Source: Clostridia bacterium (GTDB lineage Bacteria > Bacillota > Clostridia > Christensenellales > Aristaeellaceae). Taken from it: a DNA stretch of 63,876 nucleotides. Numbering within the stretch: position 1 is the stretch's first letter; every line of letters starts with the position of its first letter. The position numbers were made by a program, and so were the translations under genes. Positions 1 to 8,484 of the stretch are shown in pieces. The notes beneath the pieces were generated by a model. It was not told the DNA's origin and searched no databases. It saw nothing but the letters and a program-made list of their open reading frames with translations. Location of the stretch: NCBI GenBank assembly GCA_017550745.1, contig JAFZOG010000050.1, positions 1 to 63,876 of the forward strand, given 5' to 3'.

Positions 1-1
1 C

Positions 2-265
2 CAGGTGTACGTGCTCAAGAAGGAAGAGGGCGGCCGTCATACCCCCTTCTTCAACGGCTACCGTCCCCAGTTCTTCTTCCGCACCACGGACGTGACCGGC
101 TCCATCAAGCTGCCCGAGGGCGTTGAGATGGTTATGCCCGGCGACAACGTGGAAATGGAAGTGGAATTGATCACCCCCATCGCCATCGAAGCCGGCCTGC
201 GCTTCGCTATCCGCGAAGGCGGCCACACCGTCGGCGCCGGCGCCGTGGTGCGTATGGTGGAATAA
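2..265 (+). CDS. tuf: Elongation factor Tu, C-terminal fragment
   Basis: This is the last 87 codons of EF-Tu, the GTPase that delivers aminoacyl-tRNA to the ribosome. The reading frame is open from base 2 and the start lies outside the window. The visible part is the end of beta-barrel domain 3, recognised from [16 protein letters not shown], then [11 protein letters not shown] and the C-terminal [16 protein letters not shown] block, all nearly invariant in bacterial EF-Tu. The codon choice is strongly biased (GGC, CGC, CTG), as expected for a very highly expressed gene. A strong hairpin terminator follows 44 bases after the stop, so tuf is the last gene of its transcript. Confidence 0.97.
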   Translation, partial: QVYVLKKEEGGRHTPFFNGYRPQFFFRTTDVTGSIKLPEGVEMVMPGDNVEMEVELITPIAIEAGLRFAIREGGHTVGAGAVVRMVE

Positions 266-308
266 TCAAGCGGTAATCAACAGTGGCTTCTTACGCTCAG
301 AAGCTCAC

Positions 309-339
309 CCCGGCAGGACTTTGCTCCTGCCGGGTTTTT
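309..339 (+). terminator. Rho-independent terminator after tuf
   Basis: A perfect 10-bp stem (CCCGGCAGGA / TCCTGCCGGG) with a 6-nt loop is followed directly by TTTTTG. It ends the tuf transcript. Confidence 0.93.
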
Positions 340-433
340 GTAAGGTTTTTGAACAAATTGCTTCATGCCGCTCTTGCATTCTCCAGTATCCTGTGCGATA
401 ATGAAATGGATTCAGAATACGGGAGATGGTTTA

Positions 434-727
434 ATGGCTGCTGGGATTTGGGTACGGCTGATGCATAAAACACGTATCGAAAAGGATACGACTGTCGAAT
501 GCTCGCATAATGATTGGCAGGAAGCGCTGGAAACCGCATGCCGGCAGCTGGATGTGAGCCGTCCCATGATTCTTGCGAAGCACATTAGGGATTGGGAACA
601 GTTCTCCCAGGCAAGGTTCTTAAAAGAACACTTTGTGGAGGATATTCCTTTCGACAGAATGGAAGTTGAGTTCATCGACCCGGATCAAAAGAAAAAGAAG
701 CAAAACCCATACGCTTCTTTTCAGTAA
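434..727 (+). CDS. Conserved hypothetical protein, 97 aa
   Basis: A soluble, charged 97-residue protein with no signal peptide or membrane segment. The ATG at 434 is chosen because GGGAGA lies 8 bases before it; upstream in-frame ATGs have no ribosome site. The C-terminal half (KHIRDWEQFSQARF, then FDRMEVEFIDP) has the look of a small clostridial family, and the protein ends in a run of four lysines. I know no function for it. It ends 22 bases before the TTG start of the secreted CotH-type protein and probably shares its transcript. Confidence 0.7.
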   Translation: MAAGIWVRLMHKTRIEKDTTVECSHNDWQEALETACRQLDVSRPMILAKHIRDWEQFSQARFLKEHFVEDIPFDRMEVEFIDPDQKKKKQNPYASFQ

Positions 728-749
728 ATACGGAAATTGGAGGATCGCC

Positions 750-2717
750 TTGCAATTGAAAAGAAAGCTGCTTCTCCCGCTTTTGTTTTTTTTATTCGCG
801 ATTCCTGCTTATGCTGAAATCGAATTCAGCGAAGTAATGGCGTCCAACGGCGTATACGTGAACGGTGAAGCCTATGACTGGGTGGAGATTCATAACACCG
901 GGAAAAAGAGCGTTGATCTGAGCGGGTGTTTTTTATCTGACAGCAATAAAAACCTGACAAAATGGTCATTTCCCAAGAATACAACCGTGAAAGCGGGCGA
1001 ATTTATCCTGGTATATTGTACGGGTGAAGAGCTCAGCCCCGGAAAGAATGGCACCTACTACGCCAATTTCAAAATTTCCGCCTCAGGGGATGATCTTTAC
1101 CTGACGGAAAAAAACGGGGAAACGCTGATCGCTTCCCTGGAAATACCCGCACAATATGGCAATGTTTCCTGGGGCGTACCGAGCGGACAGAGCGAATACC
1201 TGTATTTTGCCGAAGCGACGCCGGGGAAAAAGAATGCCGCGGCGGGTTTCTCTTCCCGCGCTGAGCTTCCGGTGATCGGTACGCCCGGCGGGTTTTATGA
1301 TGACCCTTTAACGGTCTACGCTCAGGGCACAGCGCTTCGATACACCACGGACGGCTCCACGCCTACGGAGAAATCGAAGGCTTTCCCGGCGGATGGGTTG
1401 GCCGTCACGAAAACAACGGTGCTGCGCGTGCGGGCGTTCGGGGAGAATCAGGTGCCTTCCGAAACGGTATCCGCTTCCTATTTTATTGGGCTGGAGCAGC
1501 CTGTTCCGGTCATTTCTCTCATCACCGATGATAAGTATTTGTTCGATAAGAAAACGGGCCTGCTGGTAAAAGGGAACAACGCGAATTATCCCAATTACGA
1601 GCACGACTGGGAATATCCCATGAACGTGGAGTATTTCAACCTGGATGGAGGATGCGAGATCAATCAGCTTGGCACCTTCACGACAGCGGGGCATTCCGCG
1701 CGGCAGAACGCCCAAAAATCCATCGCCGTATTCGCCCGGAAAGCGTACGGACAGGACCGGTTTCATTTCAATCCCTTCCCGCACCGGGACTATGACAGCT
1801 ATAAATCCCTGCTGCTGCGCTCCGCCAATTCAGACGCGTTTTCCACCCGGCTGCGCGACCCGGTCATTTCTTCCCTTGCCGAACCGCTGAATATTCTCTA
1901 TCAGGACGCGCTGGCCATCGAGGTTTACATCAACGGCCAATACTGGGGGCACTATAACTTGCGGGAAAAGATCAACAAGTATTTCGTGGCCCAGTGGGAG
2001 GGTGTGACAGACAGCGCGGAAATCGACCGGATTGATATTCTTGCCCGCACAGGGCGCGATGAGTTTGTCAACAACGGCAGCAACGAGGACTGGCTGGCGC
2101 TGTGCGATTTCTGCAAGAAAAAAGATTTGAATGATCCGGACAATTTGCAGTACGTGCTGGACAATTTGGACGTTGACAGCCTGTTTACCCACGCGGCGTT
2201 TGAAATCATCATCGGCAATAACGATTTTACCAACGTGCGGGTTTACCGCGTGCCGGGCGGCAAATGGAAATACTTGCTGTTCGACGTGGAAGCCGGCTTT
2301 CTGTCCATGGAATCCGGGCCGATGAATTACTATCTGAAAAAAGTCGGCGACAAAGTGCAGGGCTTTCGCCATGAACCGCTGGCTGCGCTGCTGAACGTGC
2401 CGGAAATGAAGGCGAAATTCCTGACCCGGTTTGCAGAGGTATTGGATTTATCGTTTCAGTGGCCCTATGTGGAAGCGCATTTCGAGCCGTGGGAACAGAC
2501 CATTGAAATGTTGCTGCCCCGGCATCTGGAGCGCTGGCCCCACTTTACCATGAAAGCATGGCGCCAGAACGTGGACGCGGTCAAGTACTACGCACGGATG
2601 CGCCCGGTCAAGATCGTGGGGATGCTGCAAAAGCATATGAAGCTGAAAGACGCAGAGGTGGAACAGTTTTTTGGCGCAATACAGCAGAAACTGCAGGATA
2701 CGAATATTCTGAAATAG
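750..2717 (+). CDS. Secreted lamin-tail / CotH kinase family protein
   Basis: A 655-aa exported protein. The TTG at 750 is the likely start: GGAGGA lies 5 bases upstream and the product then opens with a proper signal peptide (LKRKLLLPLLFFLFAIPAYA). Domains in order: an LTD (lamin-tail) beta-sandwich at about residues 20-130 (EVMASNGVYVNGEAYDWVEIHN); a chitobiase/FN3-like module at about 170-245 (LRYTTDGSTPT); and a CotH domain from about 280 to the end, with YINGQYWGHYNLREKINK and GNNDFTNVRVYR followed by KWKYLLFDVEAGF. CotH proteins are atypical protein kinases, best known for phosphorylating spore-coat proteins. The LTD and signal peptide suggest action outside the membrane or on the cell surface. 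The actual substrate cannot be seen here. Confidence 0.88.
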   Translation: MQLKRKLLLPLLFFLFAIPAYAEIEFSEVMASNGVYVNGEAYDWVEIHNTGKKSVDLSGCFLSDSNKNLTKWSFPKNTTVKAGEFILVYCTGEELSPGKNGTYYANFKISASGDDLYLTEKNGETLIASLEIPAQYGNVSWGVPSGQSEYLYFAEATPGKKNAAAGFSSRAELPVIGTPGGFYDDPLTVYAQGTALRYTTDGSTPTEKSKAFPADGLAVTKTTVLRVRAFGENQVPSETVSASYFIGLEQPVPVISLITDDKYLFDKKTGLLVKGNNANYPNYEHDWEYPMNVEYFNLDGGCEINQLGTFTTAGHSARQNAQKSIAVFARKAYGQDRFHFNPFPHRDYDSYKSLLLRSANSDAFSTRLRDPVISSLAEPLNILYQDALAIEVYINGQYWGHYNLREKINKYFVAQWEGVTDSAEIDRIDILARTGRDEFVNNGSNEDWLALCDFCKKKDLNDPDNLQYVLDNLDVDSLFTHAAFEIIIGNNDFTNVRVYRVPGGKWKYLLFDVEAGFLSMESGPMNYYLKKVGDKVQGFRHEPLAALLNVPEMKAKFLTRFAEVLDLSFQWPYVEAHFEPWEQTIEMLLPRHLERWPHFTMKAWRQNVDAVKYYARMRPVKIVGMLQKHMKLKDAEVEQFFGAIQQKLQDTNILK

Positions 2718-2773
2718 AGATTGCATGGTTAGCTCCGGAAAAACCTGTTCTTACCCATGTTAGGAGGATGCGC

Positions 2774-3676
2774 GTGCCAAGCAGAAGAAGCCAGGAAATG
2801 CTGGAATTGATCCGTTCCCACAAAAAATTGGCCAGCAATGTGAGCAACGGGATGCTGATGAAAATTAACGCGCCGGCTGAGCAGGTGGCGAAAATGCGGG
2901 TATCCGGCACCAGGGCGAAGCTGGTGGAAGGGCTGGATATGCCGGCCGTGATGATTGAGCCGAAGGAAATTCGGGCGGAAAACGCTGTGCTTATGCACAT
3001 GCACGGCGGCGCATATGTATCCGGCGGGCTGCTGCAGTGCAGGGCGCTGATCTCTCCCATCTGCGCGGAAGCGGGGATTCGTGCGCTGACGTTCTCCTAC
3101 CGGCTGGCGCCGCAGTATCCTTATCCCGCCCAATTGGAGGACGCTTACCGTGCGTACCAGTTTCTCCTGCATTCGGGGTATCCCGCAAAAAGAATCGGCC
3201 TTGTGGGAGAGAGCGCCGGGGGAAACCTGGCCTTGGAACTGACGCTGCGTTTGCGCGCGGAGGGGGAAGCGCTGCCCGGCGCGCTGGCGCTGCTGTCGCC
3301 ATGGACAGATTTGAAGCAAACGGGGGAAAGCTATCAAACGCTGAAGGACGCGGACGCGACCCTGAATGGGGAAGAACTGATGAAATCCGCCATCGACTTT
3401 GCCGGAAGCGAGGAACGCCTCGCCAGCTCGGAAATTTCCCCGTTATTCAACAGCTTTAAAGGCTTTCCGCCTACGCTGATTCACTGCGGCACCAGAGAAA
3501 TCCTGCTCAGTGATTCCGAAAAACTGGAGGAAGCCATGCTGCGGGATGGCGTGGATGCTCATCTGGTGCGGTGGGAAGGCATGTGCCATGTGTTCCAGGC
3601 GTTTGGATTTGAGGAAAGCAAGGCGGCGAACCATCAGCTGGGGACGTTTTTGTATGACCATCTGAAGGATCATTGA
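2774..3676 (+). CDS. Alpha/beta hydrolase, hormone-sensitive-lipase type esterase
   Basis: A 300-aa cytosolic esterase. The GTG at 2774 is preferred because AGGAGG (2762-2767) sits 6 bases before it; the ATG at 2768 directly abuts that site. HMHGGAYVSGG is the HGG oxyanion-hole motif of the HSL family and GESAGG carries the nucleophilic serine. The acid is expected in the TREILLSDSEKL stretch, where Glu rather than the usual Asp may serve, and MCHVFQAF contains the catalytic histidine. Such enzymes hydrolyse short acyl or acetyl esters. The gene starts 56 bases after the CotH-type gene with no terminator between them, so the two may be cotranscribed. The natural substrate is unknown. Confidence 0.87.
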   Translation: MPSRRSQEMLELIRSHKKLASNVSNGMLMKINAPAEQVAKMRVSGTRAKLVEGLDMPAVMIEPKEIRAENAVLMHMHGGAYVSGGLLQCRALISPICAEAGIRALTFSYRLAPQYPYPAQLEDAYRAYQFLLHSGYPAKRIGLVGESAGGNLALELTLRLRAEGEALPGALALLSPWTDLKQTGESYQTLKDADATLNGEELMKSAIDFAGSEERLASSEISPLFNSFKGFPPTLIHCGTREILLSDSEKLEEAMLRDGVDAHLVRWEGMCHVFQAFGFEESKAANHQLGTFLYDHLKDH

Positions 3677-3751
3677 ATACAAATGTCAATTATTCACAAA
3701 TAATCTGATAAAAATTTATAAACCGCCGGCGCTTGTTCCAGAGAAAATGCC

Positions 3752-3780
3752 TTGCAATTGTTACGTTTTTATGTTATATT
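3752..3780 (+). promoter_or_regulatory. Sigma-A promoter for tig
   Basis: TTGCAA, a 17-nt spacer, then TATATT preceded by TG (an extended -10). It lies 70 bases before the tig start in an AT-rich gap. Confidence 0.7.
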
Positions 3781-3850
3781 ATAAGATAGTGCTTTGTGCA
3801 GAGCATGGAGCACAACCACGCCTTAACGGCGAATATGGAGGGTGTTCCGG

Positions 3851-5236
3851 ATGGGCTACACAGTAGAAAAAATTTCTGGCAACCAAGTGAAAATCAGCTT
3901 TGAAATCGCTTCCGAAAAATTTGACGAAGCGGTGCAGAAGGCTTATCTGAAAATCCGCGGCCGCATCGCGGTGCCCGGCTTCCGCAAGGGAAAAGCGCCC
4001 CGCCGCCTGATCGAAAGCATGTATGGCGAAGGCGTGTTTTATGACGACGCGTTTGATATTCTGTTCCCTTCCGAATACGAAGCCGCTGTCAAGGAAAACG
4101 ACCTGCAGGTGGTGGATCGCCCGGAAGTGGACGAAATGAAGCAGATCGGCGTCGGCAAGGATCTGCAGTTCTCTGTCAAAGTGTACGTGAAACCCGACGT
4201 GGAGCTGGGCAATTACAAGGGCCTGAAAGCCACCAAGTATGTGCACAAGGTGACTGATGAAGAGATCGACAACCGCATCCAGCAGGATGTGGACAAGGCT
4301 ACCACCATGGCGGACGTGACGGACCGCGCTGTTGAAAAGGGCGACACTGTGAACCTGAATTACGCCGGCACGGTGGATGGCGTGGCCTTTGAGGGCGGCA
4401 CCGCGGAAAACCAGACCCTGGAAATCGGCTCGGGCCACTTTATCCCCGGCTTTGAAGAGCAGATGATCGGCATGGGCATCGGCGAGGAAAAAGACCTGAA
4501 CGTCAAATTCCCCGAAGAATACCATGCTGAAAACCTCAAGGGCAAGGACGCCGTGTTCCATGTGAAGGTGAACAGCATTCAGGCTAAGGTCGTGCCCGCG
4601 CTGGATGATGATTTTGCCGCCGATGTCAGCGAGTTTGACACCTTTGCCGACTACAAGGCCAGCATCGCCAAGGAACTGACCGACCGCGCCGAAAAGAACG
4701 CTGCCACCCAGCTGGAAAACGAGCTGGTGCAGCAGGCTGTGGATGCCGCCGACTGCGACATTCCCGACGCCATGATCGAGGACGAAATCGATCTGATGAT
4801 CCGTGAGTTGAAGTTGCGCATGATGTACCAGGGCCTCAAGTATGAGGACTATCTCAAGTACACCGGCCAGAGCGAGGATCAGGTCAAGGAAATGTACCGC
4901 CCCGAAGCCAAGAACCGCGTCAAGATGCAGCTGGTGCTGGACGCTGTCATCAAGGCAGAAAACGTGGAAGTGACCGAGGAAGAAGTGGAAAAAGCCACCG
5001 CCGAGGAAGCTGAACGCAACGGCCGCGAAGTGGAAGAATTTAAAAAGACCCTGAACGACCGGCAGAAGGATTATCTCAAGGACAACGCCAAGATCCGCAA
5101 GGTGGTGGACATGATCGTGGCCAGCGCCGAAGTGGAGGTCAAGGACGAAGCGGACCGCATCGATGCCGCTGAAACCCTGAAAGCCGTAGAAGATGCGGCC
5201 AAGGCTGTTGCCGAAGAGGACGAAAAGGAAGAATAA
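3851..5236 (+). CDS. tig: Trigger factor
   Basis: The ribosome-associated chaperone and peptidyl-prolyl isomerase, 461 aa. The start is the ATG at 3851, with GGAGGG 8 bases upstream; the in-frame GTG at 3842 overlaps that site. The N-terminal ribosome-binding domain carries the signature GFRKGKAPRRLIE, which contacts protein L23. An FKBP-type PPIase domain follows at about residues 155-245 (KGDTVNLNYAG and FIPGFEEQMIGM), then the helical substrate-cradling C-terminal domain. The acidic tail after about residue 430 is longer than in Bacillus. The gene stands immediately upstream of clpP and clpX, the classic order linking nascent-chain folding with ATP-dependent proteolysis. Confidence 0.97.
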   Translation: MGYTVEKISGNQVKISFEIASEKFDEAVQKAYLKIRGRIAVPGFRKGKAPRRLIESMYGEGVFYDDAFDILFPSEYEAAVKENDLQVVDRPEVDEMKQIGVGKDLQFSVKVYVKPDVELGNYKGLKATKYVHKVTDEEIDNRIQQDVDKATTMADVTDRAVEKGDTVNLNYAGTVDGVAFEGGTAENQTLEIGSGHFIPGFEEQMIGMGIGEEKDLNVKFPEEYHAENLKGKDAVFHVKVNSIQAKVVPALDDDFAADVSEFDTFADYKASIAKELTDRAEKNAATQLENELVQQAVDAADCDIPDAMIEDEIDLMIRELKLRMMYQGLKYEDYLKYTGQSEDQVKEMYRPEAKNRVKMQLVLDAVIKAENVEVTEEEVEKATAEEAERNGREVEEFKKTLNDRQKDYLKDNAKIRKVVDMIVASAEVEVKDEADRIDAAETLKAVEDAAKAVAEEDEKEE

Positions 5237-5306
5237 TTTTTTTCCTTCCGCATAGTTTCCTTCTCGCCGTCATATAATCATGGCGGATGAACGGAATGCC
5301 ATAAGA

Positions 5307-5342
5307 CGCAGACTGTCGGGCTTCCGGCCTTGGCAGTCTGCG
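5307..5342. promoter_or_regulatory. Hairpin in the clpP leader
   Basis: A perfect 9-bp inverted repeat (CGCAGACTG at 5307-5315, CAGTCTGCG at 5334-5342) lies 40 bases before the clpP start. A TATAAT box is at 5273-5278 but has no clear -35. No T-run follows, so it is not an ordinary terminator; it may be a regulatory or mRNA-stability structure. Confidence 0.5.
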
Positions 5343-5381
5343 CAGTTCGTTTTATCCCGAATCCAGGAGGACAACGGAAAT

Positions 5382-5969
5382 ATGTCTTTGATTCCTTATG
5401 TGATCGAACAGACCGCTCATGGCGAGCGCTCTTACGATATTTATTCCCGGCTGCTCAAAGACCGGGTGGTGTTCCTGGGCAGCGCCATTGACGACCAGGT
5501 GGCCAACGCTGTGGTTGCCCAGCTCCTGTTTCTGGAAACAGATAATCCGGACGCGGATATCAACCTGTATATCAACAGCCCCGGCGGCTCCGTGACTGCC
5601 GGCATGGCGATTTTCGACACCATGAACTATATCAAGTGTCCCGTGCGCACAGTATGCGTAGGCCTTGCGGCTTCCATGGGGGCTTTCCTGCTCATGGCCG
5701 GTGAAAAGGGTAAGCGGCTGGCGCTGCCCAACAGCGAAGTGATGATTCACCAGCCCTCCGGCGGCGCGTCCGGCCAGGCGACGGATGTGACCATTCACGC
5801 GGAATGGCTGCTGCGCACCAAGAATAAAATGAACGGGCTCATGGCTGAAATGACCGGCCAGCCCCTGGAAAAGATCCAGCGCGACGTGGAACGGGATTAT
5901 TTCATGTCCGCCCAGGAAGCGCTGGCATACGGCATCATCGACGAAATTTATCAGCCCCGCCGGAAATAA
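5382..5969 (+). CDS. clpP: ATP-dependent Clp protease proteolytic subunit
   Basis: A 195-aa serine peptidase that forms the tetradecameric ClpP barrel. The ATG at 5382 is chosen because AGGAGG lies 11 bases before it and the product then has the family's usual length and N-terminus ([10 protein letters not shown]). The catalytic triad is visible: Ser98 in GLAASMGAF, His123 in MIHQPSGG and Asp172 in ERDYF. SPGGSV is the oxyanion-stabilising loop. The gene is followed 25 bases later by clpX, which encodes its unfoldase partner. In Firmicutes this protease degrades regulators, misfolded proteins and stalled-translation products. Confidence 0.97.
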   Translation: MSLIPYVIEQTAHGERSYDIYSRLLKDRVVFLGSAIDDQVANAVVAQLLFLETDNPDADINLYINSPGGSVTAGMAIFDTMNYIKCPVRTVCVGLAASMGAFLLMAGEKGKRLALPNSEVMIHQPSGGASGQATDVTIHAEWLLRTKNKMNGLMAEMTGQPLEKIQRDVERDYFMSAQEALAYGIIDEIYQPRRK

Positions 5970-5994
5970 AGCCGGAAGAAAAAATGAGGTAAAC

Positions 5995-7299
5995 ATGGCA
6001 AAGGATGAGATTGGTTCCCGAAAACTGCGCTGCTCCTTCTGCGGAAAGACCCAGGATCAGGTGCGCCGGATTATCGCCGGTCCGGGAGCTTATATCTGCA
6101 ATGAGTGCGTCGCGCTGTGCCAGGAGATCGTATCCGACGATACGGATATCGTGTCTCCCGCCGCAGAGGTGGGGCAGATTCCCACTCCTTCCGAAATGAA
6201 GGAAGTGCTGGATCAATACGTGATCGGCCAGGATCGCGCCAAGCGGACGCTGTGCGTGGCGGTTTACAATCACTATAAGCGTATCAGCGCGCCGGTGAAA
6301 AAGGACGGTGTGGAGCTTCAGAAGTCCAATATTCTGATGGTTGGCCCCACCGGCTGCGGCAAAACGTATCTGGCGCAATCATTGGCCCGGATCCTGAATG
6401 TGCCTTTCGCCATCGTGGACGCCACCACCCTGACCGAAGCGGGCTATGTGGGCGAGGATGTGGAAAACATCCTGCTTCGCCTGATTCAGGCTGCCGGGAA
6501 CGACATTCGCTCCGCGCAGCGCGGGATCATCTACATCGACGAAATCGACAAGATCGCCCGAAAAGGCGAGAATGTTTCCATCACCCGCGATGTAAGCGGC
6601 GAAGGGGTGCAGCAGGCGCTGCTGAAAATCCTGGAGGGCACCATTGCCAACGTGCCGCCCCAGGGCGGACGCAAGCACCCAAACCAGGAATGCCTGCGCA
6701 TCGACACCACCAACATCCTGTTTATCTGCGGCGGTGCGTTCGACGGGCTGTCCCGGCTGATCGAGCAGCGCATCGGCAAAAAGTCCATGGGCTTCGGTGC
6801 TGACCCGCAGGGAAAGTCGAAGCAGAACGTGGGCGATGTCCTACGCCAGATGCGTCCGGAGGATTTGCTGAAATTCGGCTTGATCCCCGAATTCGTCGGC
6901 CGTCTGCCCGTCACCGTCACGCTGGACGCCCTGGATGAAGAAGCGCTGGTGAAAATCCTTACCGAACCAAGAAACGCCCTGGTAAAGCAGTATCAGAAAC
7001 TGGTTGACCTGGACGGCGCTGACCTGGAGTTTGAGCAGGACGCCCTGGAGGCCATTGCGAAAAAAGCCATCGAGCGAAAGAGCGGCGCCCGCGGGCTGCG
7101 TGCCATCATCGAGGACGCGCTGCTGGATACCTTGTTCGACCTGCCCGGTCAGGAAAACGTGCGCAAGTGCGTGATTACGAAAGACGTGATCGAGAACGGT
7201 GCAAAGCCTGTACTGGAGCTGGTCGATTTGCCCGTCAAACAACCGACCCACCGCGTCCGCCGTCCTAAAGCTCTGCCTGATGAACCGACGGCCAGCTGA
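5995..7299 (+). CDS. clpX: ATP-dependent Clp protease ATP-binding subunit ClpX
   Basis: An AAA+ unfoldase of 434 aa that feeds substrates to ClpP. The N-terminal zinc-binding domain has four cysteines (13, 16, 35, 38: CSFC and CNEC). Walker A is GPTGCGKT at residues 117-124 and Walker B is [10 protein letters not shown]. The GYVGEDVEN pore-loop segment and the C-terminal sensor-2 motif ([11 protein letters not shown]) are intact. AATGAGGT provides the ribosome site before the ATG. The gene ends the tig-clpP-clpX group and is followed by a terminator. Confidence 0.97.
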   Translation: MAKDEIGSRKLRCSFCGKTQDQVRRIIAGPGAYICNECVALCQEIVSDDTDIVSPAAEVGQIPTPSEMKEVLDQYVIGQDRAKRTLCVAVYNHYKRISAPVKKDGVELQKSNILMVGPTGCGKTYLAQSLARILNVPFAIVDATTLTEAGYVGEDVENILLRLIQAAGNDIRSAQRGIIYIDEIDKIARKGENVSITRDVSGEGVQQALLKILEGTIANVPPQGGRKHPNQECLRIDTTNILFICGGAFDGLSRLIEQRIGKKSMGFGADPQGKSKQNVGDVLRQMRPEDLLKFGLIPEFVGRLPVTVTLDALDEEALVKILTEPRNALVKQYQKLVDLDGADLEFEQDALEAIAKKAIERKSGARGLRAIIEDALLDTLFDLPGQENVRKCVITKDVIENGAKPVLELVDLPVKQPTHRVRRPKALPDEPTAS

Positions 7300-7316
7300 T
7301 CAAAATCATGATTTTG

Positions 7317-7349
7317 CCCGAAGATGCCCAAAAGGCCCTTCGGGTTTTT
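7317..7349 (+). terminator. Rho-independent terminator after clpX
   Basis: A CCCGAAG / CTTCGGG stem, with a GGC/GCC inner part possible, is followed by TTTTTG 18 bases after the clpX stop. Confidence 0.85.
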
Positions 7350-7434
7350 GCGTACAGAGAGGAACTTGGGATGAAGAAAGCAGAAAAACTGCTTTTCTTC
7401 CCATGCCATTTGAGAAGAAGGAGGATTTCGGAGC

Positions 7435-8289
7435 ATGAAAACCGGTCTGGTCATGGAAGGCGGAGGCATGCGGGGCATGTTCACCTGCGGCGTCATCGAT
7501 GTGCTGATGGAAGCGGGGATCTCCTTCGACGGCGCGGGCGGCATATCGGCAGGCGCGGTATTCGGATGCAATTTCAAATCCCGCCAGATCGGACGCCCCA
7601 TCCGGTACAATATGAAATACTGCCGGGACAAACGGTATAAAAGCATCCGTTCCCTGATCACCACCGGCGATCTGTACGGCGTGGATTTTTGCTACCGGGA
7701 GCTGCCCGACGTGTTAGATGTATTCGACAGGAGAGCGTTCAGGGATAACCCGATGGCTTTTTTCGTTGGCGCGACAGATGTGGACACGGGCAGCATCGTC
7801 TATCATCTGTGTACGGACGGGGAAAGCGCGGATATGCAATGGATGCGCGCATCGGCTTCCATGCCGCTGGTCAGCCGCGCTGTTGAAATCGACGGGCACC
7901 GCCTGCTGGACGGGGGCGTGGTCGATCCGACTCCATATTTCTATATGAAGGCCATGGGGTATGGCAGGAATGTGGTCATTCTGACTCAGCCAAGGGAATA
8001 CCGAAAGGGAAAAAGCGCCGTCATGCCCTTGATGGCGCTGGGTTTGCGGAAATACCCCAAATTGGCGGAAGCGATGAAAAGAAGGCCGGAAAAATATAAT
8101 GCCCATATCGCCGCTGTACGCGCGGCCGAAAGGGCCGGCGAATGCCTGGTCATTTGCCCGCCGGCGCCGCTTCCTGTGCACCGGACGGAAAGCGACCCTA
8201 AAAAGCTGGAACAGGCATATCAGATCGGGCGTTCAGAAGCAGAGAAACGCTTAGGGAAAATTCGGGCTTTTGTGGGAATATCCGGATAG
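7435..8289 (+). CDS. Patatin-like phospholipase family protein
   Basis: A 284-aa cytosolic acyl hydrolase of the YjjU/YlbK-like patatin group. The oxyanion loop is GGGMRGMFTCG at residues 10-19, and the nucleophile is Ser38 in GISAG (GxSxG). The catalytic Asp159 lies in the DGG motif. Together these form the Ser-Asp dyad of patatins, which release fatty acids from membrane phospholipids. GAAGGAGG lies about 10 bases before the ATG. It stands alone, after the clpX terminator and before the strong promoter of the transport cluster. The biological substrate is not evident. Confidence 0.92.
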   Translation: MKTGLVMEGGGMRGMFTCGVIDVLMEAGISFDGAGGISAGAVFGCNFKSRQIGRPIRYNMKYCRDKRYKSIRSLITTGDLYGVDFCYRELPDVLDVFDRRAFRDNPMAFFVGATDVDTGSIVYHLCTDGESADMQWMRASASMPLVSRAVEIDGHRLLDGGVVDPTPYFYMKAMGYGRNVVILTQPREYRKGKSAVMPLMALGLRKYPKLAEAMKRRPEKYNAHIAAVRAAERAGECLVICPPAPLPVHRTESDPKKLEQAYQIGRSEAEKRLGKIRAFVGISG

Positions 8290-8344
8290 ATGTATTTTAA
8301 AAATTTACAAAATAAAGACAACTATTACAATTCTGTTACTTGAA

Positions 8345-8373
8345 TTGACATAAGAATTTTTAATCAGTATAAT
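8345..8373 (+). promoter_or_regulatory. Consensus sigma-A promoter of the carbohydrate-uptake cluster
   Basis: A perfect TTGACA, a 17-nt spacer and a perfect TATAAT. The leader before the first start codon is about 105 bases. It contains a stem pairing the A-run/GC stretch near 8384-8399 with GGCGCTTTTTT near 8417-8427, which resembles an intrinsic terminator and could act as an attenuator. Confidence 0.88.
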
Positions 8374-8484
8374 GACTTGGTAAAGAAAAAAAGCAGCCAA
8401 TTTCTACAAAAAATGTGGCGCTTTTTTGATTTTCGCTTCGCGCATACAATACGCTCTAACAAACGAATTAGGAGAGTCATGCCC

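Noticed and set aside
5237-5381. CIRCE or CtsR operator before clpP
   Set aside because: The inverted repeat seen (CGCAGACTG) does not match the CIRCE element, and no CtsR-type heptad repeat was found.
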